Below, piece by piece: positions 34,452 to 44,682 of a stretch of 64,000 nucleotides of DNA. Source of the stretch: Malania oleifera. Its lineage: Eukaryota > Streptophyta > Magnoliopsida > Santalales > Ximeniaceae. Location of the stretch: positions 51,350,093 through 51,414,092 of the forward strand of contig NC_080426.1 in NCBI RefSeq assembly GCF_029873635.1, in the 5' to 3' direction. Under the pieces are notes generated by a model that was given only the letters and a program-made list of their open reading frames with translations, made no database searches and was not told the origin of the DNA. Within the stretch, counting starts at the first letter, position 1; each line of letters begins with the position of its first letter. A program made the position numbers and the translations under genes.

Positions 34452-35507
34452 CATACTGCGAGTATGTGTTGCTATGCTGATTTATGGATATATATATATA
34501 TATATATATATTTGGATTATTGTGAAATTATGAAACGACAGGTTCGATATAGGTATGTGAATATAACAATTTAATTCCGTTAATTCTGGAATGACAAGTT
34601 TGATATGGATATGTGAATATGACTGTTTAACTCCATTAATTATGAAATAACAGGTTTGATATGAGTATGTGAGTATGACAGTTTAAATCTATTTTAATGT
34701 AAGTTAGATTTTGCATCGAATTGTGCAATATAAAGTGACTAAATATAAATCTGTGTAGAAGGTCTGTGTGGCGAATAAATCGGAGTAGAAGGCCCGTGTG
34801 ACATATAAATTAGAGTAGAAGGCTTGTGTGGCATATAAATCGGAGTAGAAGGCCTGTGTGGCCTATAAATCGGGGTAGAAGGTCTGTGTGGCGTTTGTAC
34901 TGATGCCGACGGGGAGGTATGGTCAATATAAAAAATTTGTGTGTATATAGAAATGATATAGAAGTGCGAATTAAATTATCTATGATATGTTGTAAAATTT
35001 ACGTTAGTAGACTTATTATGAACTGCTTTATATTATCTAAGATACGTCGTATAACTTACATTAGTAGATTTATCTGAACTGCATCATATTATTTATACCG
35101 ATGACATATTTATTTAGGGACAATAAAGGAAATGTATATAAATGATTGTACAATAAAACTCACCTAACACACACTGATAATAATATATTCCGCCTTAGTA
35201 AGAAGTGTCTCACCCCAATGAATATATCAACTTTTTAGGGCCTACAGGAAATTGGGCCTATGAGCTCCAGAGCGGGACTTAGACGATCTCGTTAAGGGTG
35301 AGTGTTGGTAGGACATTGGTTTGGTTATATTAGATTTTTTGGGTTTTCTAGGTTGTAATATGAATTTTGGATATGATAGATAAAATGTTTGTGAGATAGT
35401 ATTCTAGTACGTAGGGAATGGATGGTCTTTTTGCTTATGTTGTATGCATGTAAATTATGTTATGGAAAGAATATACCCGGGACCCCTTTTGGGTTCCAGT
35501 TGTCACA
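34452..35507 (+). mobile_element. Older LTR (right part), target of the Tekay-like insertion
   Basis: This stretch ends GTTGTCACA at 35,507 and is followed by TGGTATCAGAGG at 35,512, a near-canonical primer-binding site, which marks it as the 3' part of an LTR. The block GTGTCTCACCCC (35,203) plus a following GGGCCTACAGGAAATTGGG resembles the R/U5 layout of Gypsy LTRs such as the Tekay-like one. The left part should lie left of 25,018. It carries a five-unit 30-bp tandem array at 34,741-34,890. No coding part remains. Confidence 0.65.
34741..34890 (+). repeat. Five 30-bp tandem units
   Basis: Five consecutive units in exact 30-base register, consensus GCATATAAATCGGAGTAGAA followed by GGCCTGTGTG, with 2-6 changes per unit. 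There are no spacers between units, so this is a simple tandem array inside the old LTR. Confidence 0.95.
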
Positions 35508-35511
35508 CTTA

Positions 35512-35677
35512 TGGTATCAGAGGTAATATGTTATTATAAGTGAATAAATGAATTATTGTTATTATGTTAAGTGAGAATTTGGGGCGTCACAATTGTGGTA
35601 TTAAAGCAGTATGTTTTTCCTATGTGGCACTCTAGACCCCACTTTGGTTCAGGGGGCTACAGTTGTGGTATCAGAGC
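35512..35677 (+). other. Three primer-binding-site-like motifs in 166 bp
   Basis: TGGTATCAGAGG at 35,512, TGGTATTAAAGC at 35,596 and TGGTATCAGAGC at 35,666. Each follows an LTR-end-like GTCACA or GCTACA a few bases upstream. This suggests duplicated LTR/leader junctions from the older element. Confidence 0.6.
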
Positions 35678-35689
35678 CTAAGTTGTTAG

Positions 35690-36366
35690 GTTCTGCAGAC
35701 TATATGACTCACTCTAAAAATGAGCAACACAAAGACTATCCTAAGTATATGAGTTCTGTCATGTAATATTTAGCCCAAATGTCAGATCATCTCCTCAAAG
35801 AATGCAGATTAATTCTAAACTTTGTGTAAACTCAAAAGAAAATAAGAAAAGAATTTTTACTAAACATTGTTCAAATTCGGTTTCTTGGATTTTTGAGATT
35901 TTTGCAATGAAACTTAAACCCTAACTAAAAATTTAATGTGCATGAAATTAACTAATTAATTGCCATATTTAATACCAGAATAACGAAGTAAGTAAACCCT
36001 GCAATCATCTAACTGAATAAAAATACTAACTTTAAAAACAAGCCCCTAACAAGACTAAATTCTAACAAAATAAAAACACTAACTTTAAAAAATACACAAA
36101 GAAAATATTTAAATGCAAACAAATATTCTAAAAAGAAAAACTCAAATAAGATTCAACTCCGACAAAGTCTAAAAAAATGAACTGACTTTAATAATAAAAA
36201 CACATCAAGGCAATATGTAAATTCCAACAAATACTTCAATTAAGAAAAAGACAAGCTGAAGTTAACAATAAAATTAATTTAAGCAAAATTTAAATTCAAC
36301 ATGGTATTAAAATAACTATTGAAACATCAACTAAATAAAATAAAAGAAAACAAAAGATGGGAGAGG

Positions 36367-36415
<49 letters not shown>

Positions 36416-36994
36416 AGTTGGTCGTGGATGTGAAGGAGAGAGGACTCCCATGCGGCATTGCTCCCCAAAGCCCTTCCCCTCTGGCTGTCCCCTCAAAAAG
36501 CTTCGAGTTTTTTTACCAAAATATAAAATAAAAAAAAAAACAAAACACACAAAAATTGAGAAAATGAGAAAATTTTCAAAAAATATACCAAACCGTCAGT
36601 TGTGTCATTTGTCCTTGCTGTCAGCAATAAAAAAAAAAAAAAAGGGAGGCGTGTCAGGGCATGAATGAGGGGAGAGAGGAGAGAGAGGGAAGAGGGGTTG
36701 GTTCGCAGGGGGGCAGGCATTAATGATGGGAGAGTGGAGAGAGAGGGGACGGGGGCCGGTTCGCAGGGGGGCGGGGATGTCTACTTGTAGTGAAAAAAAA
36801 AAGGGAGCGAGGGAACAGGTGTCAGGAGGGGAAGAGAGGATGGGGGGAGAGAGAGAGAGAGAAGACAAAAAAAGGGATGGGACAATTTTTTTTTTTCTTC
36901 AAAGAATGTCAGAATTTTTATTTTTTAAGGGATGGGATGGTTGCATGCGTAAGTACGTAAATAGTGTCTAAACAGACTTTTGGAAAGTTGGTTT
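35690..36994. other. No gene seen; A-rich sequence and GA-rich simple repeats
   Basis: 35,760-36,340 is A-rich without recognisable content. A perfect (AG)n run spans about 36,370-36,411. At 36,660-36,780 a GA-rich unit of about 60 bp, each copy ending GGTTCGCAGGGGGGC, is present twice. Open frames here are low-complexity and are not called. The very end, 36,950-36,994, is half of a direct repeat discussed with the solo LTR. Confidence 0.6.
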
Positions 36995-39354
36995 TGTAAC
37001 ACCCCGACCCCGAGGGGCTTGAGATATTAACTTTTTACTACTAATTTACAGCGGAAGCAAAATAAACTCAATTTTTATTAAATTAGAGCGCTAATTATCC
37101 ATATTACAATCATTTATTTCGAAAGAAGAAAAATTACACAAACATAAATATCTGAAACCATACTAATATTTCTAATCAATCTTTATTTTTCTAATCCCCA
37201 CCCGCATGCTTGCTAAGCCTGATTTCCGACATGTTCTTCAGAGTTATCTGAAATAAAATATGATTGGAGTGAGACGATGCTCAGTAAGTAAATAAGATTA
37301 TTATTAGTGTGTGGCCAAAATGAGTTTTTTAAAAAATTTCATAAAACAATATTAATACTATAACTTTAAAATTTCTTTTAGAATAAATATAAATTTAAAA
37401 ATTTTTGCATAAAACTTTTGTCATCAATTACAATAGTAAAATTTTATAATTATATACTATAACTGTTAAATTAAACTTTTAACTTTAAAACTGTATAAAC
37501 ATTTAATGATAAACATACATATACTTTTCCTTATACGTTTTCCTTAGATCGTCATTTAAACACCAAAATGATCCTTTTCATATAAACTTACACTTTTCAT
37601 TCAAATCATCAGTAACTTTGTACACATAATTAAATATGTATAAACATATATTATAAAAACCACCCTTAGGCCTGTTTGCCGTAAGTCATGTTTACCCCCA
37701 TGACTGGGTTGTGCGGTCCGAAGACTGGACTTAGCTGGTTGGCCGACCAAACTAAATCAACGTACGTAAACTTTAAGTGAGATTTTCCTTATTAAGTCCT
37801 AGTCCGGAACCAGGTGTGCACTCAGGAGAAATCCACTAACATAAATAACCACTCTGTAAATAGTGTGGGTGCACTCTGATCCGTATAAACTTTAAGTTGC
37901 GGTACCGAACATTTGTAACTCTGAACTTGCTTTACCATAAGGGGTTTTAAAATCATCTTATTATAATTTATGTAATTTAAAATAATCTCGTGAAAATCTC
38001 ATCTTTACTCATATTTACATAAAAAATGTAACGTACAAATAAACTCATGCCACATAATTTTTTTGTGTTAAAAATATATATAATTTTATTTTTGAATAGA
38101 AAGAAATGCTAAAAATTTACCCGAGTGGATTATAACATTTCTTAACCCAAAAATAGATGCAAGTATATTAAAGATAAAACTGGTATAATCAAATACGTGT
38201 AAAAATAAACTCATGGAAATTTTGTGGAACTAATTAACATAATTGAAATTTACTTATAAAATAAACTCGGGTATGAATTTTAAATAAAAAAGAAAACTAA
38301 CATAATCAAAATTTACTTACCTTCTTCTTTTATCGCGTACTACGAACACAATAACTATATTTAAGAAATGAGATCGGAAATAGTGGGTGAGTGAGAACTT
38401 ATTCAAAAATTCTCTTTCCACCACAAATTCTTTCACTCACTAATCATTCTCTTCCTTGAAAAATTATTGTGAAAATTGAAGGTTGAGAGCTCCCTATTTA
38501 TAAAAAAATTTTGGGGAAGAAATGGAATTTATAAAAGTGTGGGGAGATGGGTGAAATTATAATTTTTTAAAAAAAATTAAAGAATGGGCAAGGGATGGGC
38601 AAGGTATGGGTTGAGTATGGGATGGGGATGGAGGCCATGTGGGAGTGCTTGCCACCATTCCCATTAAATAAATTTTTAATTAACTACTTACCTAATTAAT
38701 TAATCAATTAGTTAATTAATTATTTTATTATTTTATTATTTTTCTTAATCATTATTATCATTGTTATTACTTTTAAACTATTTTTAGTATTTATTTATTT
38801 TATTATTTATTTTTGAACAAGAATTAAATTTAAATTTTGAAAACTCATGTGGGCCCCACATGGTCTTGTGGGCCCCACACAACTTCGAGACCCGAATGGA
38901 TCCTACGTAACTCGAATAACTTTTATACGATTTTATGCATCCTACATAACTTTGAGACTCGTGTAAACCTCCATATGCCTTCGGGACTCATGTGGGCCCC
39001 ACACGGTCTTATGGGCCCCGCATAGGATACCTATATTATTATTATTTTATCATATATTTTTACAAATTATATCAGTCAAAACATTATTTTATGTACATAT
39101 ACTTATTTACGTATACAAACAGTGTCTATCCTGTTTATCTTATGAAATTCCATTTTGACTAGACCGACCTCCAGGGAGCGACTGAGCCGCAATGGTCTCT
39201 GAGCACTCGCTTAGATAAGGTCTTTCTTAAGCATCAAATGTGGAATCAAGGATCCTACAGAAAAACACTTCTGTATTCATATTAATTCAATGACCATTTT
39301 TATTATTTTATTATTATTGTGCTTTAATCATGTATATATTTTTGGGTCATCACA
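36995..39354 (-). mobile_element. Solo LTR, 2,360 bp, Gypsy type
   Basis: Plus-strand ends are TGTAACACCC at 36,995 and TCATCACA at 39,354, flanked by the exact 5-bp duplication GGTTT at 36,990-36,994 and 39,355-39,359. There is no coding sequence or second LTR, so it is a solo LTR left by recombination. Orientation is minus: read that way it begins TGTGATGACC (compare TGTAGTGACC of the Tekay-like LTR) and ends GGGGTGTTACA, and a block at 37,680-37,760 matches, in reverse, the Tekay-like LTR block at 26,490-26,580 (GGTCGGCCAACCA, CACAACCCA). Confidence 0.9.
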
Positions 39355-39541
39355 GGTTTGGTATTAAAAATTAATTCCGCTCATTCCTTTATGCAAGTTC
39401 ACACGTGAATAAGTGTCCAAACTGACTTTTGGAAAATCGATTTGGTATTAAAAAAATTAATTTTACCCGTTTTGGAATGAGCGCGTGTTGACTTTTTGAG
39501 TCCTATCTTGTTTTTTACAATGACAAATACAAGGTATTTAA

Positions 39542-41477
39542 TGTTTGTTGAGTTTGTGTGCAATATCAAATTGACAAAATCATATGGCGGCACACAGTGG
39601 CTTGAAGAAAAAAAAGACCCAAAGTGTCCAACTTATTTGTAATTTATATTCAATTCATTGGATCTGTAATAATTAATTATCAGTCTGTAATAATCTGCAT
39701 ATCATGCATATGGAAACTTATAAGCTCAAGACCGTTGAATGATCTTAGGGATCACCTGATCGACCGACGCTGAATTTTTAGGGATTAGCTCAAAGACCAT
39801 AGACTGACTTTAGGTCCCAAATTATCACATGAAAAGTCCCCTATAACTTAGAAGTAACAATTATGTGAAAATGGGTGTCTTTAAAAGAGAGTTAGGAATT
39901 GAATGCACAAAGTTAGTGTGTTCGGTCGACCGAACCCTAACATACAGAGTACCTTCGGTTGATCGAACCTCCCTAGGGTCAACAGCTGACCATTTGGTTA
40001 ACCAATCTTAAAATGAACATCAACGGTCTAGTTGACCAAATTGGCACGTGGGGATTTCCCAACGCCCTAGTCGATCAAACCTCTAGTTATAAAATGACCT
40101 GGTCGATCGAACCTATGAAATTTGGTTAACTGAACCTCGGAGGTCCAAAATCGTCTCAAATCTGGTTGACCAAATCCTCAGTTCAAAAATGCCCTAGTCG
40201 ACCGAACTGAGTAATCTGTCGACCAAACCTTAAAAATGGTCGACCGAAACTCTCGGGTTGCTCTAATTTTACCAAAGTTAAAACAGGGTTATTTTTTATT
40301 AACCATACTTAAACTTTTTTAGAAATATGGAATGAGTCCCCAACGGTTATATTTTTATAAATGTCTATAAATACCAATTCATTTAGAAAGATTAAGCATG
40401 GATTAGCAAATATCATTAGCCTAAACTCTCTAAATTTCAAAACCCTTATTTTATCATATACAAGCCATAAATCCATCTCTTACTCATCCTACTTGCTAAA
40501 ATCCTTTGGTAAGAGTATTATTGAGATTGTTTATATTGACTCACACTCTTATTGTATTTGTTTGATGTTAATTTTTTGAGAGTGAGCTTGAGAGTCCCCT
40601 TGTGCTTTAATTCATAAGTCTTTAGCGGGAATTCTCTCTAGAGCTTGTGAATCTTACAGTATTGTTGCAAGTATTCAAAGGCTTGTTCTTGTCTTTGTGA
40701 AATATTTTTCAAACAAACATGATTTCAAATAATCCTTGTGCTAGAATTTTGAGGAAATCATCTTAGAGATATTTTTATTATACACTCCTAAAATCTTTGA
40801 AACCCTACTTGTGGTTGAAATATATTTACATATTGTTTCAAATATCGATTAGTAATACATTCTTGCACTTGATTGATTATTGGCATTACCTAGAGTGCTA
40901 TTACACATTATTTGCACTGAGCATATAGTTCGAATTTGGTTGATGTGCATTAGTTAATATTGGTACAAATCTACTTGTTGGAGAAACATATATCTTTGTA
41001 CACAAAATTTGTATTGAATATCTGTTGTATTCCAAACATGGCCTGAGGGGGCGTTGATCTAGCTCGTAAGGATTGGTAGGGTCTTCTTCGCCCCATAAGG
41101 AGAGTGTGTAAAGGTTGAGGTCAGCCTTGGTGTAATTTGACCTGGTTGTAACCGGTGTCGCTCCACCCGTTAAGTGAGTAATAGTTGTAATCCTCGGGCT
41201 TGCGAGCTAAGGCGAGGACATAGGCAGTATTGGCCGAACCCGAGAACATATCGTGCGTGTTCTTTATATTTCTGCAATTTATTTTCTGCACTCTCATTTT
41301 CAGCACATGTATGTAGTATACGTGGTTCATTATATGCTATACATGTGTTGATTGGATTTACGATTCTACAAACAGACCCTAGGTTGTGTTATACTGCTGT
41401 TGGAATTTGAATTGACCTAAGGAGACATTTTTTAATACCCAATTCACCCCCCTCTTGGGATTTCACCAATTCCAACA
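39542..41477 (+). repeat. Sirevirus-like Copia LTR
   Basis: The right end is firm: CACCAATTCCAACA at 41,477, then TGGTATTAGAGC at 41,480. The left end at about 39,542 (TGTTTGTTGAG) is a guess. Between about 39,915 and 40,260 lie many GGTCGACCGAAC-type words, one within the perfect 14-base palindrome TTCGGTCGACCGAA-like context; TATAAATA follows at 40,366-40,373. Near 41,210-41,250 AAGGCGAGGACATAGGC and GGCCGAACCCGAG match the conserved late-LTR block of the Sirevirus at 53,229 and 61,819. Only a trace of gag follows. Confidence 0.75.
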
Positions 41478-41479
41478 AT

Positions 41480-41640
41480 TGGTATTAGAGCTTCGTGGCA
41501 TTGATTTAAACGTTTTTGCTAACGATAGGGATGACTCACATTAGTGCATCCCCATTCGGAGAGGAACGATCACCTTCCAATCCTCCATTATGGTATTTCC
41601 CTTAGTTTAGGGTCCACTTTTAATTATTTGCCTTTCACGA
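41480..41640 (+). pseudogene. Primer-binding site and gag start of the truncated Sirevirus-like copy
   Basis: TGGTATTAGAGC at 41,480-41,491 is one change from the canonical site. At 41,530 an ATG opens M-T-H-I-S-A-S-P-F-G-E-E, similar in position to the gag start of the large Sirevirus (M-A-H-L-G-I-S-L-F at 53,770). The similarity stops by about 41,600, so the rest of the element is deleted or replaced. Confidence 0.5.
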
Positions 41641-42180
41641 GCACCCATTGCCAAGTTAACTCCAAACTCTAGTTTTTTCATCATGAGTAATTAATGATAT
41701 ACCTTTTCTAATTTTTTTTTTTTAAAAGACAACAACAATAACGATGGTGTCTGAGACCCTTCGGACACTGTACTCATCCACGGGGATAATGGGTCCACCC
41801 TTTTACCATTTTCTACTTAAATACTAAGGTATTATCTCAAATAGAAAGTCGCAGCTATCAAAACTCAGATCCTGGTCATTTAAGTAGAAGAGTCTTGAGT
41901 TTATCACATGAGTCACTATTGGAGGGCAATGGTGTACCTTTAGTTGCGTGGGAGAATAGTTTTTAATCTAATTGTTGCAATGTTACGCGAATCATTAATA
42001 TCTATGCACATTGTATCCTAGTCCATTTCTAAATTTATTTTTCTTACCCTATATGGAAGAGATTTTAAATTTAAATTGGTTTGAATTTAAATAAAATGAA
42101 ATATAAAATTATATTATTACTTTTTCCAATCTACTCAAATTAAAATTCAATACTCTAAATTAAAATGAAAAATTGTTCTA
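41641..42180. other. No gene seen
   Basis: AT-rich sequence between the gag trace and the next LTR-like fragment; no recognisable coding or repeat ends. Confidence 0.4.
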
Positions 42181-42500
42181 ATTACCGCGATTAAAAATTG
42201 GTTAATTCGCGAGGTTTGGTCGACTTAAGCTTGGGTTGGTCGACCCAACAGAGGGCGAACCGGAACCCTTCGTGGGTTCAGTTGACCAAGGCACTTGGCC
42301 GGTCGGCCATTCATATGGTTTGGTCGACCATTAGGATTTTGAACTGAGGGTGCCGGTAGGGCGAGGGCGATGAAAGGGTCAACGGTTTGGTTCGGTTGGC
42401 CATGGGCAAAAGCACAGAAATCGGCTGGTCAGCTGAGCTTCGATCGATCGAGGCTTTTTGAACCTGCAATGGTCGGTTGACCGACGCAAGTTGAATTCTT
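42181..42500 (+). repeat. Sirevirus-type LTR fragment rich in GGTCGACC words
   Basis: Words such as GGTTTGGTCGACTTA, GGTTGGTCGACCCAACA, GGTTTGGTCGACCATTA and GGTCGGTTGACCGACGC recur within 300 bp, as in the LTR at 39,542-41,477. No ends, TATA box or primer-binding site are seen next to it, so it is an isolated fragment, either another LTR piece or the 3' internal region of the same element. Confidence 0.5.
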
Positions 42501-43010
42501 ATTTTGCCCCTGAATTTTGACCTTAACAAAAATCCCTTTTAAGTGTATGAGTATGGTTTTTAAGTGTGGGGATTTTCATAAAAAAGATTTGGGTCCTAAG
42601 GTCAGTTTATGGTCCTTGTTTGGTTCTTTATGGTCAATATATGGTTATTTTGAGCTTTTCATTCACATCATGCATGTCATGCATTATTACAGACCAAAAC
42701 AAAATAAAATGCATTTACAAATCAAATGAACAAATGTCTTATTTCTTCTTTATTCTTCTGCATGAAATTTGCCTGATGATGTGTACTTTATGTCCTTCAG
42801 GCTTCCATTCAACCCGTACCTTATGTGTGTGCTGAAACATAAACCTGTCCAAGCACTAGGCATACACATTAGATCTAAGCTTTGTCAGCATCAAAATAGG
42901 CATTAGACTCAAAAAGTCAACAACACTATTGTACGTAGATTAGCCTCTATAATTCAATACAAGATATTTAACAAAATAATAACCACTTAAGGGCTTTCGA
43001 TCAAACCTTT

Positions 43011-43480
43011 CTCTAATACCACATTGTTGGCACTGGAGGAGTCCATGAGTACGCTTTATACACATAGGTGAATACCAACTTAACCCAAAAACTTAAACCT
43101 ATTGTGTCTTTGGCACAACCATGTATATATCACCCATCATCCACTCAATTTTTCTAATGTGAGACAAACTCACAGGTGGAATTCTCAACATTTTGGTTGT
43201 TACTTTTGTGCCATAATCTACATACTTTTAGAGATTTACATACATTACAACTCATGAAATATAATTGAGAGAATACGAATACAAATAGCAAAAAGTCTTG
43301 AAGAACTTTCGAAGCTATATGCATTTGTTCAATTCTAATGGCTACAAAATTGTTCAAACACAACTTAACAAGAAGACAATTGGTTTAAAATAGTTTGTTA
43401 TCATTGAAACCAAATTAATGAGACATTGCAACTGACATCAACAATTCTCAATGCTTAAGAAAGAGTTGCAAGAAGGAGGC
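43011..43480 (-). mobile_element. LTR end with primer-binding site, minus strand
   Basis: Read on the minus strand, an LTR end CCAACA (plus TGTTGG from 43,025) is followed by TGTGGTATTAGAGA, which contains a near-canonical tRNA-Met primer site (plus 43,011-43,021). The LTR would extend rightward on the plus strand; its far end is not resolved and 43,480 is nominal. No coding part is recognised. Confidence 0.45.
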
Positions 43481-44682
43481 AATGAAAAACCAAGAATATG
43501 GTGGTTCAATGTACTTACCTTTTCTCTCCCTTCTCCACTTCTTATGTTGCAACTCTTGGGCATCTTGGGCACCTTGACATTACTTGGGAGTTCTAACACT
43601 ACTCTCCACCAAGGTAGCAGGGCATTATGAGATGTGTGTGCTTATATTGGTTGTAATCTTTGCATTTATCCGGTCGGCGGCCTAGTGATCGCTTATACAA
43701 TGCCTTTCGAAGGGGGTGGGGGTTTACACATTACATAGTACCTATTTATTTATTTAAAATTTAGTTACCTCACAAAAATACTTTTCTAACACCTAAAATA
43801 TTTATAATGGACAATGATAGTAACTTTTCTTTGCATAAAATGGAGTCAATTTTTAAAAAATGAAAGGAAAGATTTGTTGTTACTGACATTAAATGATGTC
43901 GTTTTGTAACTAACTACAATACAATTTTGGTTCTTAAAATTTTGCAATGGTCATTGGTCAACATTCTAAAAACCATAATCTCTTATACATATGTCCTTCG
44001 TGCGACTTCATAATGGTTAAAGTGGGGTATAGGATGTGAAATAGACAACATCTCATTAGATAGGTCAAGCCTAGTGTGGAGCTCCCATCAAATTAACCAA
44101 AGAAAAAAAAAAAGTTTTCCTCAAAATTTGAAAAAGAAAATAAAAAAGCAAACCTCTTTTGAATTTTCTAAAATTCCTCGTATCTTCTTTTGAAATTTGA
44201 CTAAAAGATACAACCCTCCGTTTTTCAAAAATTTTATGACCTCTTGTGAAATTTGACATAAAATCATGAATCTCTCATATAATTTGCAATAAAAGAAGAA
44301 GGTTGCATTTTATTTTTATTTATCTTTATCAAATCTCATAAAATATAGATTTTCTAAAAAAGAAACACTTGAAAGAAACGATTTTTATAAGATTTGAAAC
44401 CGAACAATTGTAAGTACTACCTTAGTATTTGAGCTCAATCAAGTAATAGGTAGTATTAAGTAAGAGTTTCATATGAGTCTCATAATATTTAATGGAGCTT
44501 TAAATCTTATAAGGAGTATGAAATTTAAAAATCAATTTAAATAAAATATATTATAATTTTATACTATTTTATTTTAAATCGGTACAAATTTAAATTCAAA
44601 TTCAACGAGAAAAAAAAAGAAAAAGAAAAAGGGAGGCAAACGAAATAAAGCCCGTACTTCATCCATCTGCATCTTCCTCCTA
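43481..44682. other. Upstream region of XRCC4; no further gene seen
   Basis: AT-rich sequence leading to the XRCC4 start codon. A purine-rich stretch (44,608-44,636) and a CT-rich stretch (44,657-44,681) directly precede the ATG and probably belong to the 5' UTR. The TATA-like ATATATTATAATTTTATACT near 44,546-44,565 is a possible core promoter but unproven. Confidence 0.4.

Noticed and set aside
34741..34890. CRISPR-like regular repeats
   Set aside because: Units are contiguous with no spacers, lie in plant LTR sequence, and no Cas genes exist here.
36319..36971. Arg/Glu and Ser/Leu repeat ORFs
   Set aside because: Produced by (AG)n and GA-rich simple repeats in several frames.
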